Part shown: positions 31,106 to 40,152 of the stretch, one piece after another
Numbering within the stretch: position 1 is the first letter of the stretch
Layout of the letters: every line of letters begins with the position of its first letter
Assembly: GCA_964504345.1 (NCBI GenBank)
Contig: CAZDDX010000001.1
Span: 558,001-622,000, forward strand
Direction of reading: 5' to 3'
Length of the DNA stretch: 64,000 nt
Origin: CAMDTE01 sp964504345
GTDB taxonomy: Bacteria; Bacteroidota; Bacteroidia; Flavobacteriales; Schleiferiaceae
The notes under the pieces: model-generated
The model's input: only the letters and a program-made list of their open reading frames with translations
Told to the model about the DNA's origin: nothing
Database searches by the model: none
Made by a program: the position numbers and the translations under genes

Positions 31106-33547
31106 ATGCGCGCCCTCGTACTCAAAGAAATCGCCAGCTTCTTCGCCACCATCACCGGCTACGCCGTTTTGGTGGTCTTCCTTGCCTTGACCTCCTTGTT
31201 CTTGTGGCTCTTCCCGGGTGAATTCAACCTGTTGGACAGCGGCTACGCGCAACTGGACGGCCTGTTCATGCTGGCGCCCTGGGTGTTCCTCTTCCTGATC
31301 CCCGCCCTGACCATGCGCATGCTGGCGGACGAACGCCGGTTGGGCACCCTGGAACTGCTGTTGACCAAACCTTTGTCCGACGGCCAAATCGTTTTGGGCA
31401 AGTTTTTGGCCGGATTGGTTTTGGTGGCCTTGGCCCTCCTGCCTACCCTGATCTACGCCGTCACCGTCTACCAACTGGGGAATCCCACCGGCAACATGGA
31501 CCTGGGCAGCGTGGCCGGCTCCTACGTGGGGCTGTTCCTCTTGGCTTCGGCCTACCTCAGCATCGGGCTCTTTGCGTCTTCGCTGACGGACAACACCATC
31601 GTGGCCTTCATCGGCGGCATGCTGGGCAGCTTCTTTCTGTTCGACGGCCTCGAACGCATGGCGGATTTGTCCATCTTCCAAGGCATCCAGCTCTTCATCC
31701 TCCAGTTGGGCATGAACGAGCACTACCTCTCCCTCTCGCGCGGGGTGTTGGACAGTCGGGACATCTTTTACTTTGCGGGAATTTCCGCCCTCTTTCTGGG
31801 CGCCGCTCGCTGGGTCCTCATGCGCCGCGGAAATAGCAACAAACCCGCCCGGGACTGGGCCGTGCTCGCGGCTGTGGTGTTGGCCGTGAACGTGGCCTCC
31901 CAATGGGGCCATTTCCGCTGGGACCTCACCGCTGAAAAGCGGTACTCGCTGGGCAAATCCACACTGGCCTTGTTGGAGCAAGTAGACGAACCGCTGCTCT
32001 TTACCGTTTATCTGGAGGGTGACTTGCCCACGGGTTTCCAACGTTTGAAGCGCGAAACGCTGCAAATGCTGAACGAATTCCGGGCGGAGAACAGACTGGT
32101 TCAGTTCCGATTGGTGGATCCGTCGGAATCGGAGGACGAACGGGACCGGGCGGAAGTGTACCAGCAACTGCGAACCAAAGGACTGGGCGCCGTGCAGGTA
32201 GAGATCAAGGAAAAAAATGGCGTGCGCAACGTGGAATTGTTTCCGGGGGCCGTGGCCTCCTACGGAGACAAGGAAACGGTGGTGTTGCTGCTGACCGAGC
32301 AGTTTGCGGTGGCGCCGGAGGCGCAAATCAACGCGTCGGTGCAAAACCTGGAGTACGCCCTGGCCAATTCCCTGCGTCAGTTGGTGGTTCCGGACCGTCC
32401 GCGCGTGGCCCTGCTGGAAGGACACGGCGAGTTGCCTCGTCCCAAATCGGCGAGCTTGGAATACGAGTTGTCCAAAAACTATGCCGTGGAACGCTTCAAT
32501 CTGCGGGAGTTTGTGGTGGACAGCGTGACGAATCAGCTGTCCTTGGTGCAGCAACAACTGCGTTTGAATACATACCAGTTGGTGGTCATCAACAAGCCCA
32601 CCCAACCGTTCAGCGACCTGGACAAGTGGCTGCTGGACCAGTACATCATGTCCGGCGGCAAGGTGATTTGGGCGGTGGACGCGGTGCATGCGGAAATCGA
32701 CAGTTTGAGCCGCGCACCGGAATTTTTGGCCTACCCTCAGTGGGACGCCCTGCGCTTGAGCGATCAGCTGTTTGGGTACGGGGTGCGCGTGAACACCAGT
32801 TTGGTGCAAGACCTGGTGGCGGGGGGGGTGAACGACCGTCGGGCCGTGCACCGGTGGGTGTATTTTCCGTTGCTGATGGCGCAAACCAAGCACCCCATTT
32901 CCAAGGACTTGAATGCCGTGCGCGTGGAGTTTGGCACCTCCCTGGACACCGTTGCCGTTCCCGGCGTGAAGAAGACCGTCTTGCTGCAGTCCTCGCCCTA
33001 CGCCAAGCGGCAAGCTACGCCCAGCGTGGTGAGCCTGCGCACGCTGTACGAGGAGCCGGTGGAAGCCACTTTCCAGGACCGCTTGTTGCCCATGGCCGTG
33101 CTGCTGGAAGGAACATTCCCGTCCGTCTTCAAAAACCGCATTGCGCCGAACAATGAGGAGGGAAAGCAAATTCCTTTGCTCGGAGAAAGCAAACCCACGC
33201 AAATGGTGGTGGTGGCCGACGGCGATTTGGCCAAAAACCAACTCAACGTGGTAAATCCCAACCTCGCCCGTGGAGTGCCCCTGCCCATGGGCTACGATCA
33301 GTACACGGACATGCAGTACGGTAACTCCAATTTTGTTCTGAACGCGGTGGACTACCTGTTGGACAGCCAAGGGCTCATTGGGGTGCGCAGTCGTGAAGTG
33401 AAATTGCGCCTGCTGGACGCACAACGGGTGGCCCGCGAGGGTTCCTTTTGGAAAACCCTGAATACCGTATTGCCGCTGGCCCTCGTGGCACTGGGCGGTT
33501 TCTTGTTCCGCCTCAACCGCAAACGACGTTACTCCACTCCCCGATGA
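31106..33547 (+). CDS. gldFG: Fused gliding-motility ABC transporter protein GldF-GldG
   Basis: One 813-residue reading frame joins what are usually two proteins. Residues 1-241 are the ABC-2 permease GldF with six membrane segments (LVLKEIASFFATITGYAVL, MRMLADERRLGTLELLLTKP). After a short linker, residues 249-813 are GldG: a transmembrane helix (about 251-264), HFRWDLTAEKRYSLGKST, a long periplasmic domain (VALLEGHGELP, QLVVINKPTQPFSDLDKWLL, FGYGVRVNTSLVQDLV) and a C-terminal helix near 787-803. With the ATPase GldA (not in the window) this forms a transporter needed for gliding in flavobacteria. ATGA overlap with the next gene. Confidence 0.9.
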   Translation: MRALVLKEIASFFATITGYAVLVVFLALTSLFLWLFPGEFNLLDSGYAQLDGLFMLAPWVFLFLIPALTMRMLADERRLGTLELLLTKPLSDGQIVLGKFLAGLVLVALALLPTLIYAVTVYQLGNPTGNMDLGSVAGSYVGLFLLASAYLSIGLFASSLTDNTIVAFIGGMLGSFFLFDGLERMADLSIFQGIQLFILQLGMNEHYLSLSRGVLDSRDIFYFAGISALFLGAARWVLMRRGNSNKPARDWAVLAAVVLAVNVASQWGHFRWDLTAEKRYSLGKSTLALLEQVDEPLLFTVYLEGDLPTGFQRLKRETLQMLNEFRAENRLVQFRLVDPSESEDERDRAEVYQQLRTKGLGAVQVEIKEKNGVRNVELFPGAVASYGDKETVVLLLTEQFAVAPEAQINASVQNLEYALANSLRQLVVPDRPRVALLEGHGELPRPKSASLEYELSKNYAVERFNLREFVVDSVTNQLSLVQQQLRLNTYQLVVINKPTQPFSDLDKWLLDQYIMSGGKVIWAVDAVHAEIDSLSRAPEFLAYPQWDALRLSDQLFGYGVRVNTSLVQDLVAGGVNDRRAVHRWVYFPLLMAQTKHPISKDLNAVRVEFGTSLDTVAVPGVKKTVLLQSSPYAKRQATPSVVSLRTLYEEPVEATFQDRLLPMAVLLEGTFPSVFKNRIAPNNEEGKQIPLLGESKPTQMVVVADGDLAKNQLNVVNPNLARGVPLPMGYDQYTDMQYGNSNFVLNAVDYLLDSQGLIGVRSREVKLRLLDAQRVAREGSFWKTLNTVLPLALVALGGFLFRLNRKRRYSTPR

Positions 33548-34575
33548 GCCGATTGCTCCGCAAACCCAAAACGCTCCTGTTGTTGCTCGCCGGCACCGCT
33601 TTGGCGGGGTACGGTCTGTACCGCTACTCCCTTTCCCTGGGCACGGATCACCGCGAACAGAATTACGATTTTTCCTACCGGGACACCGCCACCGTAGACC
33701 GCATTGAGATCTGGGACAAGACGCCGGATACCGTGGTGCTCTCCCGAGAAAACGGACGCTGGATGGTGAACGGCAAATACCCCGCTCGGCCGGACGCCGT
33801 TGAGGTGCTGCTGGAAACCTTCCACCGCATGGAACTGCGCAATTTTCCGCAGCAGTCTGCCCTGCCCACCATTGTTCAATCCCTTTCCACCTACGGCAAG
33901 GAGGTAACGGTGTACGCCAACGGCGAGGAGGTTAAGCATTTTTACGTAGGCACGGAAACCCCAGACATGTTGGGGACCTACATGATGCTCCACGGGGCAG
34001 ACCAACCGTATGCGGTGCACATTCCCGGCTTCAACGGCTACCTAAGTTCCCGGTTTTTCACCCGCGAGGATCTGTGGCGGGACCGCACCCTTTTTGGCGT
34101 AGACCACCGGGACCTGCGCGAGGTGCGCATGCGCTATTTTGATTCGACGTCGGCCTCCGTGGCGCTGACCCGAGCGGACGACGGCAGCTACGCCGTGTAC
34201 CCCCTCTTGGCCAACGGACAAAAAGGCGCTCCCCTGGCCCAACCGCGGGATTTGTCCGTACAGGCGGCCTTTGCGGCCTACCGCACGCTGATGTACGAAG
34301 GCATGATCATCCCGTCGGATAAAGTTTTTGGCAAACAAGACAGCTTGCGGAAGAGCCAACCGGTTTTCGAATTGTACCTTCGCTCCAAGGACCAAGATTG
34401 GACGCTGACGGCCTTCCATGTACCTGGTGATCCGGAAGCGGTGCCCTTTGAGGGCGCACCGGCATCGCGCTTTGACCCGGATCGATACTACGCTTTTGTG
34501 AGCGACGGTCGGTTCGTGTTGATCCAACGCCACGGTTTTCAATCGGCCTTGTTTTCCCTTCGTTCGTTCCGTTAA
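33544..34575 (+). CDS. DUF4340 domain-containing membrane-anchored protein
   Basis: A 343-residue protein with an N-terminal transmembrane helix (about 9-27; LLLLLAGTALAGYGLYRYS) and a periplasmic part with repeated DUF4340-like units: DRIEIWDKTPDTVVLSRENG and GRWMVNGKYPARPDAVEVLLETF, then VKHFYVGTETPDMLGTYMML. DUF4340 genes often follow GldG-like transporter genes, as here, where the start overlaps the gldFG stop by ATGA. A role with GldFG in the envelope is inferred; molecular function unknown. Confidence 0.85.
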   Translation: MSRLLRKPKTLLLLLAGTALAGYGLYRYSLSLGTDHREQNYDFSYRDTATVDRIEIWDKTPDTVVLSRENGRWMVNGKYPARPDAVEVLLETFHRMELRNFPQQSALPTIVQSLSTYGKEVTVYANGEEVKHFYVGTETPDMLGTYMMLHGADQPYAVHIPGFNGYLSSRFFTREDLWRDRTLFGVDHRDLREVRMRYFDSTSASVALTRADDGSYAVYPLLANGQKGAPLAQPRDLSVQAAFAAYRTLMYEGMIIPSDKVFGKQDSLRKSQPVFELYLRSKDQDWTLTAFHVPGDPEAVPFEGAPASRFDPDRYYAFVSDGRFVLIQRHGFQSALFSLRSFR

Positions 34576-34579
34576 TTTG
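34572..34579 (+). promoter_or_regulatory. Weak -7 box candidate for dnaN
   Basis: TTAATTTG, one base off TAnnTTTG, ends 5 bases before the dnaN ATG. Spacing agrees with the leaderless class but the match is imperfect. Confidence 0.3.
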
Positions 34580-34584
34580 CTCCT

Positions 34585-35706
34585 ATGAAATTCATCGTCT
34601 CCAGCGGCCAATTGCTCCGCTCCTTGCAATCGATCTCCGGCGTCATCAACAGCAACAACACGTTGCCGATTTTGGACAACTTCTTGTTTGCGCTGGCTCC
34701 TTCGGCGTTAAAAATAACGGCGTCGGACCTCGAAACCACCATGAGCACCACCGTGCGCGTTGAGGCGGACGGCGACGGTTTGGCAGCGGTACCGGCGCGC
34801 ATTTTGCTGGATACCCTAAAGTCTTTCCCAGAGCAACCCCTGACTTTTACCTTCGACGCCAAGGCGGGCGCGGTGGAGATCAGCAGCGATTTTGGTAAGT
34901 ACTCCGTGGCTTTCGTGGACGGATCTGAATTCCCGCAACTTCCAGATTTGGAAGACGCCAGCTCCGCTGAATTGCCCGCGCACGTGCTGACCACGGCCAT
35001 TCAAAAGACCCTGTTTGCGGCCGGTAATGACGATTTACGCCCCGTCATGAGCGGCGTATTTTTCCAGTTTGCGGCCGACAGCCTCACCTTTGTGGCCACC
35101 GACGCCCACAAATTGGTGCGCTACCGCCGCACGGACTTGGGCACGGACCACACCGCGGAGTTCATTTTGCCCAAAAAGCCGTTGAATTTGCTGAAGGGAT
35201 CCGTGGGCAACGGCGCCAACACGGTAACCATTACCCACACCGCAGCCAACGCTCGTTTTGAGTACGACGACACTGTCCTCACCTGCCGCCTGATCGACGG
35301 GAAATACCCCAACTACGAGGCGGTCATCCCGCGGGACAACCCGAACAAAATGACCCTGGACCGCACGTCCTTGCTGAGCTCCACCAAGCGCGTGTCCATT
35401 TTCGCCAACAAAACCACGCACCAGATTCGGTTCAAGGTGGCGGGCAACGAGTTGCACATTTCCGCAGAAGACGTGGATTTTGCCAACAAGGCCCACGAAC
35501 GCTTGACGTGCCACTACGAGGGCAACGATATCGAAATCGGCTTCAACTCCCGCTTCATCGCAGACATGCTGGGCAATTTGGAATCCGAGGAAGTGCGCAT
35601 TGAACTGTCTTCGCCCAACCGCGCCGGACTAATTGTTCCGTCCGACGGCACCGAAAACGGGGAAGATATTTTGATGCTGGTGATGCCGGTGATGCTGAAC
35701 AGTTAA
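34585..35706 (+). CDS. dnaN: DNA polymerase III subunit beta (sliding clamp)
   Basis: Ring-shaped processivity factor for the replicative polymerase. At 373 residues it has the three clamp domains: MKFIVSSGQLLRSLQSISGV, the middle FVATDAHKLVRYRR segment (about 170-183), and the C-terminal VMPVMLNS, matching the M-P-M-R-like end of other clamps. It is far from dnaA here, in the gliding-gene run as in flavobacteria. Confidence 0.97.
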   Translation: MKFIVSSGQLLRSLQSISGVINSNNTLPILDNFLFALAPSALKITASDLETTMSTTVRVEADGDGLAAVPARILLDTLKSFPEQPLTFTFDAKAGAVEISSDFGKYSVAFVDGSEFPQLPDLEDASSAELPAHVLTTAIQKTLFAAGNDDLRPVMSGVFFQFAADSLTFVATDAHKLVRYRRTDLGTDHTAEFILPKKPLNLLKGSVGNGANTVTITHTAANARFEYDDTVLTCRLIDGKYPNYEAVIPRDNPNKMTLDRTSLLSSTKRVSIFANKTTHQIRFKVAGNELHISAEDVDFANKAHERLTCHYEGNDIEIGFNSRFIADMLGNLESEEVRIELSSPNRAGLIVPSDGTENGEDILMLVMPVMLNS

Positions 35707-35832
35707 TCAGCTTGAATTAAACGGGTTGGAAAAGTAACGCATCTCCTCCCTGCCCAATCCAGCAACAAACACCCGCTTCAGTTCCACTGCTGCACCATCG
35801 CTGCCCAAAAGCCGCATAACCGCTCCACCGCA

Positions 35833-36474
35833 ATGAATGTCTTGGTTGTTGCCGACGTCCACGGATGCTACCGAACCGTTAAACGGTTGGTAGAATTGCA
35901 TTGGAAAACCGGGGAAGAGTTTTTGGTATTTGCCGGAGACTTGGTCAACAAGGGCCGACGTTCCGCCAAGGTGGTGGAGTATGTGCGGGGGTTGCAAGCT
36001 GAATTTCCATACCACGTATTTGTGGTGAAGGGCAACCACGAACTGATGTTTGAGGAATCCATCCTGGACGGAAAGGTCTTTCCGGTGGTGGAAAAGTCCA
36101 AAAAAGACTTTGTCAAACGCGAGGTGAGCCTGCGAAAAACGGCCGAATGGATGCGCCAATTGCCGCTTAAATGGGAAACACCCTATTTGTTGGTGACCCA
36201 CGCTGGAGTGGCAGCCACAGCGCGTGATCCTTACAATGCCTTCAGCAGCCGCGGCGTGCTTCACAACCGCTCCCCCTTGCGCTCTGTGGGAAAGCTTCAA
36301 CTTTTTGGCCACGTGGTGCAACCTACCGGAAAACCCACCTTTTTTGCCGCACCGCGCGCTTGGGGTATTGACACCGGCTGCTGGCGCGGAGGCGGATTGA
36401 GTGCCTTGCGGATGGGTTATGAAGGGTCAGTGATTCAGGTCATCCAAGAACCCACCGATCCAACGGATCTTTGA
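35833..36474 (+). CDS. PPP-family metallophosphoesterase
   Basis: A 213-residue phosphatase related to ApaH and bacterial Ser/Thr phosphatases. Metal ligands are in order: DVHGCYRTVKRLVE (about 8-21), FAGDLVNKGRRSAKVVEYV (GDxxxxG), VKGNHELMFEES (GNHE) and VTHAGVAATARDP, with a later GHV. Substrate, protein or dinucleotide polyphosphate, cannot be told. The 126 bases between dnaN and this gene show no clear promoter or other element. Confidence 0.88.
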   Translation: MNVLVVADVHGCYRTVKRLVELHWKTGEEFLVFAGDLVNKGRRSAKVVEYVRGLQAEFPYHVFVVKGNHELMFEESILDGKVFPVVEKSKKDFVKREVSLRKTAEWMRQLPLKWETPYLLVTHAGVAATARDPYNAFSSRGVLHNRSPLRSVGKLQLFGHVVQPTGKPTFFAAPRAWGIDTGCWRGGGLSALRMGYEGSVIQVIQEPTDPTDL

Positions 36475-36567
36475 GTTCCGGATCTGCGCATCTTTGGCGC
36501 ATACCCCTTTACGCCCGACCTTTGACTTTCCGTTACGATCATCAACCCTTGCGTTAACCACCTTCTT

Positions 36568-38196
36568 ATGTCTTCCAACAGTCAATTTCGCGTCCCCACA
36601 CCGGTCAATGAACCCGTGTATTCCTACGCCCCCGGAACGCCCGCACGCGAGGCGTTGATCGCCAAGTACAACGAACTGTACGCGGCGCACGTAGACATTC
36701 CCATGGTCATCAACGGGGAAGAAGTTCGCACCGGCCAAACGGTCAACATCACCCCACCGCATGACCGGCACCATACCATTGGCGCTTGGCACCGCGGAGA
36801 CAAAACCCACGTTCAAGCTGCGGTGGAAGCGGCCTTGGCCGCGCGCCCGGCCTGGGGATCTTTGGCCTGGGAACAGCGCGCTGCCATCTTTTTAAAGGTT
36901 GCGGACCTGGTGAGCGGCCCCTACCGGTCCACCATCAACGCCGCCACCATGTTGGCGCAATCCAAAACCGCACACCAAGCAGAAATTGACGCGGCGTGCG
37001 AGTTTGCAGACTTTCTGCGGTTCAACGTGCAGTACATGACGGACCTCTACGCGCAACAACCCGATTCGTCCCCGGGAATGTGGAACCGCTTGGAATACCG
37101 CCCGTTGGAAGGTTTTGTAGTGGCAATTACGCCCTTCAATTTCACGGCCATCGCCGGAAACTTGCCGGCTGCGCCCGCGTTGATGGGCAACACGGTGGTT
37201 TGGAAACCGGCGGACACGCAGGTGTATTCGGCCCACGTGGTGATGAACCTGTTCCGCATGGCGGGGCTCCCAGCAGGCGTCATCAATTTGGTTACGGTGG
37301 ACGGCCCGGATTTGGGCGATGTGGTTTTCTCCCACAAAGATTTTGCTGGCCTTCACTTTACAGGCTCCACCGGCGTTTTCCGCCATTTGTGGAAGACCAT
37401 TTCCAACAACCTGGACCGCTACAAATCCTACCCGCGCATCGTGGGCGAAACCGGGGGCAAGGATTTCATTGTGGCGCACCCGTCCGCTGACGTAGATGCG
37501 GTGGTGGCCAACGCCCTGCGCGGTGCGTTTGAGTTCCAAGGCCAAAAATGCTCCGCAGCTTCGCGGGCGTATATCCCCCGCTCCCTGGCAGCCGCCTTCA
37601 AAGAAAAGCTGGCCGCAGAATTGGCTACCGTGCGCATGGGCACCCCGGCGGACCTCGGCAATTTCTTTTCGGCCGTAATCGACGAGCGTTCGTTCGACAA
37701 AATCGCAAGCTACATTGAGGCAGCACGGCAAGATGCGTCGTGCACCATCCTTTCGGGTGGAACGTACGACAAGTCCGTGGGCTACTTTGTGGCCCCCACG
37801 GTGGTAGTGACCACCAACCCCAAGTCAAAAACCATGGTGGAGGAAATCTTTGGCCCGGTTTTGACCGTTTACATCTACGAAGATGCTGCTTGGGAGGAAA
37901 CCCTTACGCTCGTGGACGAAACGTCTGAATACGCGTTGACTGGAGCGATTTTCGCGCGCGACCGGTACGCCATTGAGCACGCGATGAAGCGTTTGGAAAA
38001 TGCCGCTGGCAATTTCTACATCAACGACAAACCCACGGGTGCCGTGGTGGGCCAGCAGCCGTTTGGCGGCGCGCGTGGCAGCGGCACCAACGACAAGGCG
38101 GGTTCCTACCTCAACTTGATTCGCTGGGTGTCTCCCCGCACCATCAAGGAAACGTTGGTTTCCCCAACGGACTACCGCTACCCGTTCTTGGGTTGA
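36568..38196 (+). CDS. pruA: L-glutamate gamma-semialdehyde dehydrogenase
   Basis: Second enzyme of proline degradation, oxidising glutamate semialdehyde (from pyrroline-5-carboxylate) to glutamate with NAD. The 542 residues match the monofunctional eukaryote-like P5CDH. Motifs: ITPFNFTAIAGNLPAAPALMG (about 187-207; given in part ITPFNFTAIAGN), GSTGVF, the catalytic Glu in VGETGGKDF and catalytic Cys in FQGQKCSAASRAY. The C-terminal PFGGARGSGTNDKAG oligomer loop is present. putA is not in the window. Confidence 0.96.
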   Translation: MSSNSQFRVPTPVNEPVYSYAPGTPAREALIAKYNELYAAHVDIPMVINGEEVRTGQTVNITPPHDRHHTIGAWHRGDKTHVQAAVEAALAARPAWGSLAWEQRAAIFLKVADLVSGPYRSTINAATMLAQSKTAHQAEIDAACEFADFLRFNVQYMTDLYAQQPDSSPGMWNRLEYRPLEGFVVAITPFNFTAIAGNLPAAPALMGNTVVWKPADTQVYSAHVVMNLFRMAGLPAGVINLVTVDGPDLGDVVFSHKDFAGLHFTGSTGVFRHLWKTISNNLDRYKSYPRIVGETGGKDFIVAHPSADVDAVVANALRGAFEFQGQKCSAASRAYIPRSLAAAFKEKLAAELATVRMGTPADLGNFFSAVIDERSFDKIASYIEAARQDASCTILSGGTYDKSVGYFVAPTVVVTTNPKSKTMVEEIFGPVLTVYIYEDAAWEETLTLVDETSEYALTGAIFARDRYAIEHAMKRLENAAGNFYINDKPTGAVVGQQPFGGARGSGTNDKAGSYLNLIRWVSPRTIKETLVSPTDYRYPFLG

Positions 38197-38240
38197 GCAG
38201 TTGCGGCGCACACTGCGTGCGCGCCGCGGATTTTGAACCC

Positions 38241-38268
38241 AAAAAAGGCCGGTTTACCGGCCTTTTTT
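38241..38268. terminator. Bidirectional terminator between pruA and rsmG
   Basis: Inverted repeat AAAAAAGGCCGG (38241-38252) / CCGGCCTTTTTT (38257-38268) with loop TTTA. A T-run appears on either strand, so it can end both pruA and the convergent glycosyltransferase-rsmG operon. Confidence 0.88.
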
Positions 38269-38321
38269 GTTGGTTTTGGAGTGCTAAAAACAACGCAAGC
38301 GCAGAGCGGTCGGGCTGATTC

Positions 38322-38960
38322 TTACCGAACGCGCACTTCCACCACGGATTTGGTGGAAAAAAACTCCGTGGGAATGCGGTCCGCCAGCGGATGAACGGTG
38401 CAGTGGGGAATGCCCTGCAATTCTTCCCGCAAATCGCCACCCTTAAGGGCCAGCAACCGGCGTCCTGCGCCCGGGGCCCATTGGTTGCGCATCCATTCCA
38501 ACAACTGAGGCATGGGGGCAACGGCCCGCGTCACTGCGGTGCGAAAGCCGCCGGGTAAGGACTCCACGCGCGCGTGCACGGCCTCCACATTCTTCAATTC
38601 CAGGGAGTCGACCAAGGCCTGAACCACTTTGATTTTCTTGCCGATGGAATCCACCAGCGTGAAGTGGGTGTTGGGGTACAAAATGGCCAAGGGGATGCCC
38701 GGGAACCCACCGCCGGTGCCAATATCCACCACGCGCTGACCGTCCAAAGGGCCCAAAAAAGGCGCCAAACAGGCAGAATGCAGGAGGTGGCGTTCTGCGG
38801 CGTGCTCCATGTCCTTTCTGGACACCACGTTGATTTGCGCGTTCCATACGGCCAATTCCGTCGGCAAGGCTTGCCACAGTTCGCGCTGGTGGTCCGTCAG
38901 GAACAAGCCCAAGGATTCTAAGTATCCGTTGGCTTCTTGGGAAGAAAGTAGTGCTTCCAT
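38322..38960 (-). CDS. rsmG: 16S rRNA (guanine(527)-N(7))-methyltransferase
   Basis: Methylates G527 of 16S rRNA with SAM. At 212 residues it is typical: WNAQINVVSRKD (about 39-50), the SAM loop VVDIGTGGGFPGIPLAIL (about 78-95) and TAVTRAVAPMPQLLEWM. It is the second gene of a two-gene leftward unit, one base after the glycosyltransferase stop. Confidence 0.95.
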   Translation of the reverse strand: MEALLSSQEANGYLESLGLFLTDHQRELWQALPTELAVWNAQINVVSRKDMEHAAERHLLHSACLAPFLGPLDGQRVVDIGTGGGFPGIPLAILYPNTHFTLVDSIGKKIKVVQALVDSLELKNVEAVHARVESLPGGFRTAVTRAVAPMPQLLEWMRNQWAPGAGRRLLALKGGDLREELQGIPHCTVHPLADRIPTEFFSTKSVVEVRVR

Positions 38961-38961
38961 C

Positions 38962-40113
38962 CTACCAACGACGCTTCGCGGGCGTTAACATACGGAGAAG
39001 GGCAAGACCCGCGCGTTGTCCCCAGTAGACCCATTCCAGAACGGGGAACAAGGCCACCAATCCACCCAAGGCGAGGAAGCGTCCGGCCAAAGCCCACTGG
39101 ATCCAAACCAGCAAGGTCCGACCGCCCACCAGGGCCAACCAGTAAATCCACCAGTTCGGAACCAAGGGGATCAGCGCGGCAGTTCCCAATGCGGACAAGG
39201 CAAACAGCCACTGAGCCCAGCTGTGCAACTGAAGTGCAGCAAGGGTGGAGGGTCGGTACGCGGAACGCGCTTGTGCTTGATCCCGCAATGTGCGCTTCCA
39301 ACGGTCTTTGCTGGACGGCAACGGAACAGTAATTTGTGCCTCCGGCTGCAGCAGAACCCGCACCTGGGTGTGGGATGCCGCCTCGTTCACAAAGAGGTCG
39401 TCTTCACCGGCAGTCAGGTGCATGTGCGAAAGAAATCCTTTTAATTCAAAAAAGAGCGAACGTTGGTAGGCCAAGTTTGCCCCGTCTCCAGACACTACAA
39501 GGCCCCACTTGGCCCAAGACAAATACTCCAATTGACGAAAAGCATGCGCAAACCGGACGGTTCGTGCCCACCATCCTTCTCCACCTTCCATGCGTACCGC
39601 ACCCAACACAAGGCGTACGTTGGGATCCGCCAGCGGCGCTGCCATGTGCGCGGCCCATTGATTGGAAACGGGAAGGCCCTCCGCGTGCGTGAGGAGTACC
39701 GCCTCCGTCTTGGCCGCCTTGATGCCGAGGGTGATGGGGAATTTCTTGCTGTCGTAAAAGCGTTCGGATTTGGGCACCAACACCTGGTGCATCTGGGGAT
39801 AACGCAGCCGAAGCTTGTCCAAAACCTCCTCGGTTTCATCTACGCTTTGGTTATTAATGGCCACCCAATCTACACGATTTGCATATTCCAGTTGGTCCCA
39901 ACGCTCCAGGAGCTTCGGAAACAACTCCTCTGCGTTTCGACCGTCAGCCAGCAGGGTTAGGGGCGGCAAACGGTTAGGAACTTCGGTTCCTTTTTTGGAG
40001 GCCCACGCCACTTTGGCAAACACCCCCATCCAGAAGAAAATTTGGAAAAAAACAGCGCCCGCCAGAATGCTGAAGGCGGTCCAGAAAACGGTTGGGTGGG
40101 TGGGGTCAAACAT
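38962..40113 (-). CDS. GT2-like glycosyltransferase with altered nucleotide-sugar site
   Basis: A 383-residue membrane protein: one N-terminal helix (about 11-38), a cytosolic GT-A-like domain (about 50-300) and three or four C-terminal helices. The fold is recognised from LTLLADGRNAEELFPKLLE, SGDGANLAYQRSLFFELKGF and AGEDDLFVNEAA. Two conserved acidic sites are changed: NDxS-type Asp is Asn in VAINNQSVDETEEVL (about 84-98), and the DxD metal motif is THAEG (142-146). Activity is therefore doubtful. ATG at 40113; a TACTTTTG box ends 4 bases before. Operon with rsmG; divergent from tgt. Confidence 0.82.
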   Translation of the reverse strand: MFDPTHPTVFWTAFSILAGAVFFQIFFWMGVFAKVAWASKKGTEVPNRLPPLTLLADGRNAEELFPKLLERWDQLEYANRVDWVAINNQSVDETEEVLDKLRLRYPQMHQVLVPKSERFYDSKKFPITLGIKAAKTEAVLLTHAEGLPVSNQWAAHMAAPLADPNVRLVLGAVRMEGGEGWWARTVRFAHAFRQLEYLSWAKWGLVVSGDGANLAYQRSLFFELKGFLSHMHLTAGEDDLFVNEAASHTQVRVLLQPEAQITVPLPSSKDRWKRTLRDQAQARSAYRPSTLAALQLHSWAQWLFALSALGTAALIPLVPNWWIYWLALVGGRTLLVWIQWALAGRFLALGGLVALFPVLEWVYWGQRAGLALLRMLTPAKRRW

Positions 40114-40117
40114 CGCA

Positions 40118-40125
40118 CAAAAGTA
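40118..40125 (-). promoter_or_regulatory. Bacteroidota -7 box for glycosyltransferase-rsmG
   Basis: TACTTTTG on the minus strand, 4 bases before the ATG at 40113; predicts a leaderless message. Paired with the identical tgt box 15 bases away on the other strand. Confidence 0.6.
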
Positions 40126-40140
40126 GTGAAAAGCGCGGCG

Positions 40141-40148
40141 TACTTTTG
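40141..40148 (+). promoter_or_regulatory. Bacteroidota -7 box for tgt
   Basis: TACTTTTG, 4 bases before the tgt ATG at 40153; same sequence and spacing as the divergent glycosyltransferase box. Confidence 0.6.
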
Positions 40149-40152
40149 CAGC

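Noticed and set aside
31013..33424. Very long open frame on the strand opposite gldFG (about 800 codons), and similar long antisense frames opposite lon, dnaB and rsfS/ftsH
   Set aside because: High GC and third-position bias of the real genes keep the opposite strand free of stops. The antisense translations are rich in His, Gln and Arg, lack family motifs, and the sense genes are unambiguous.
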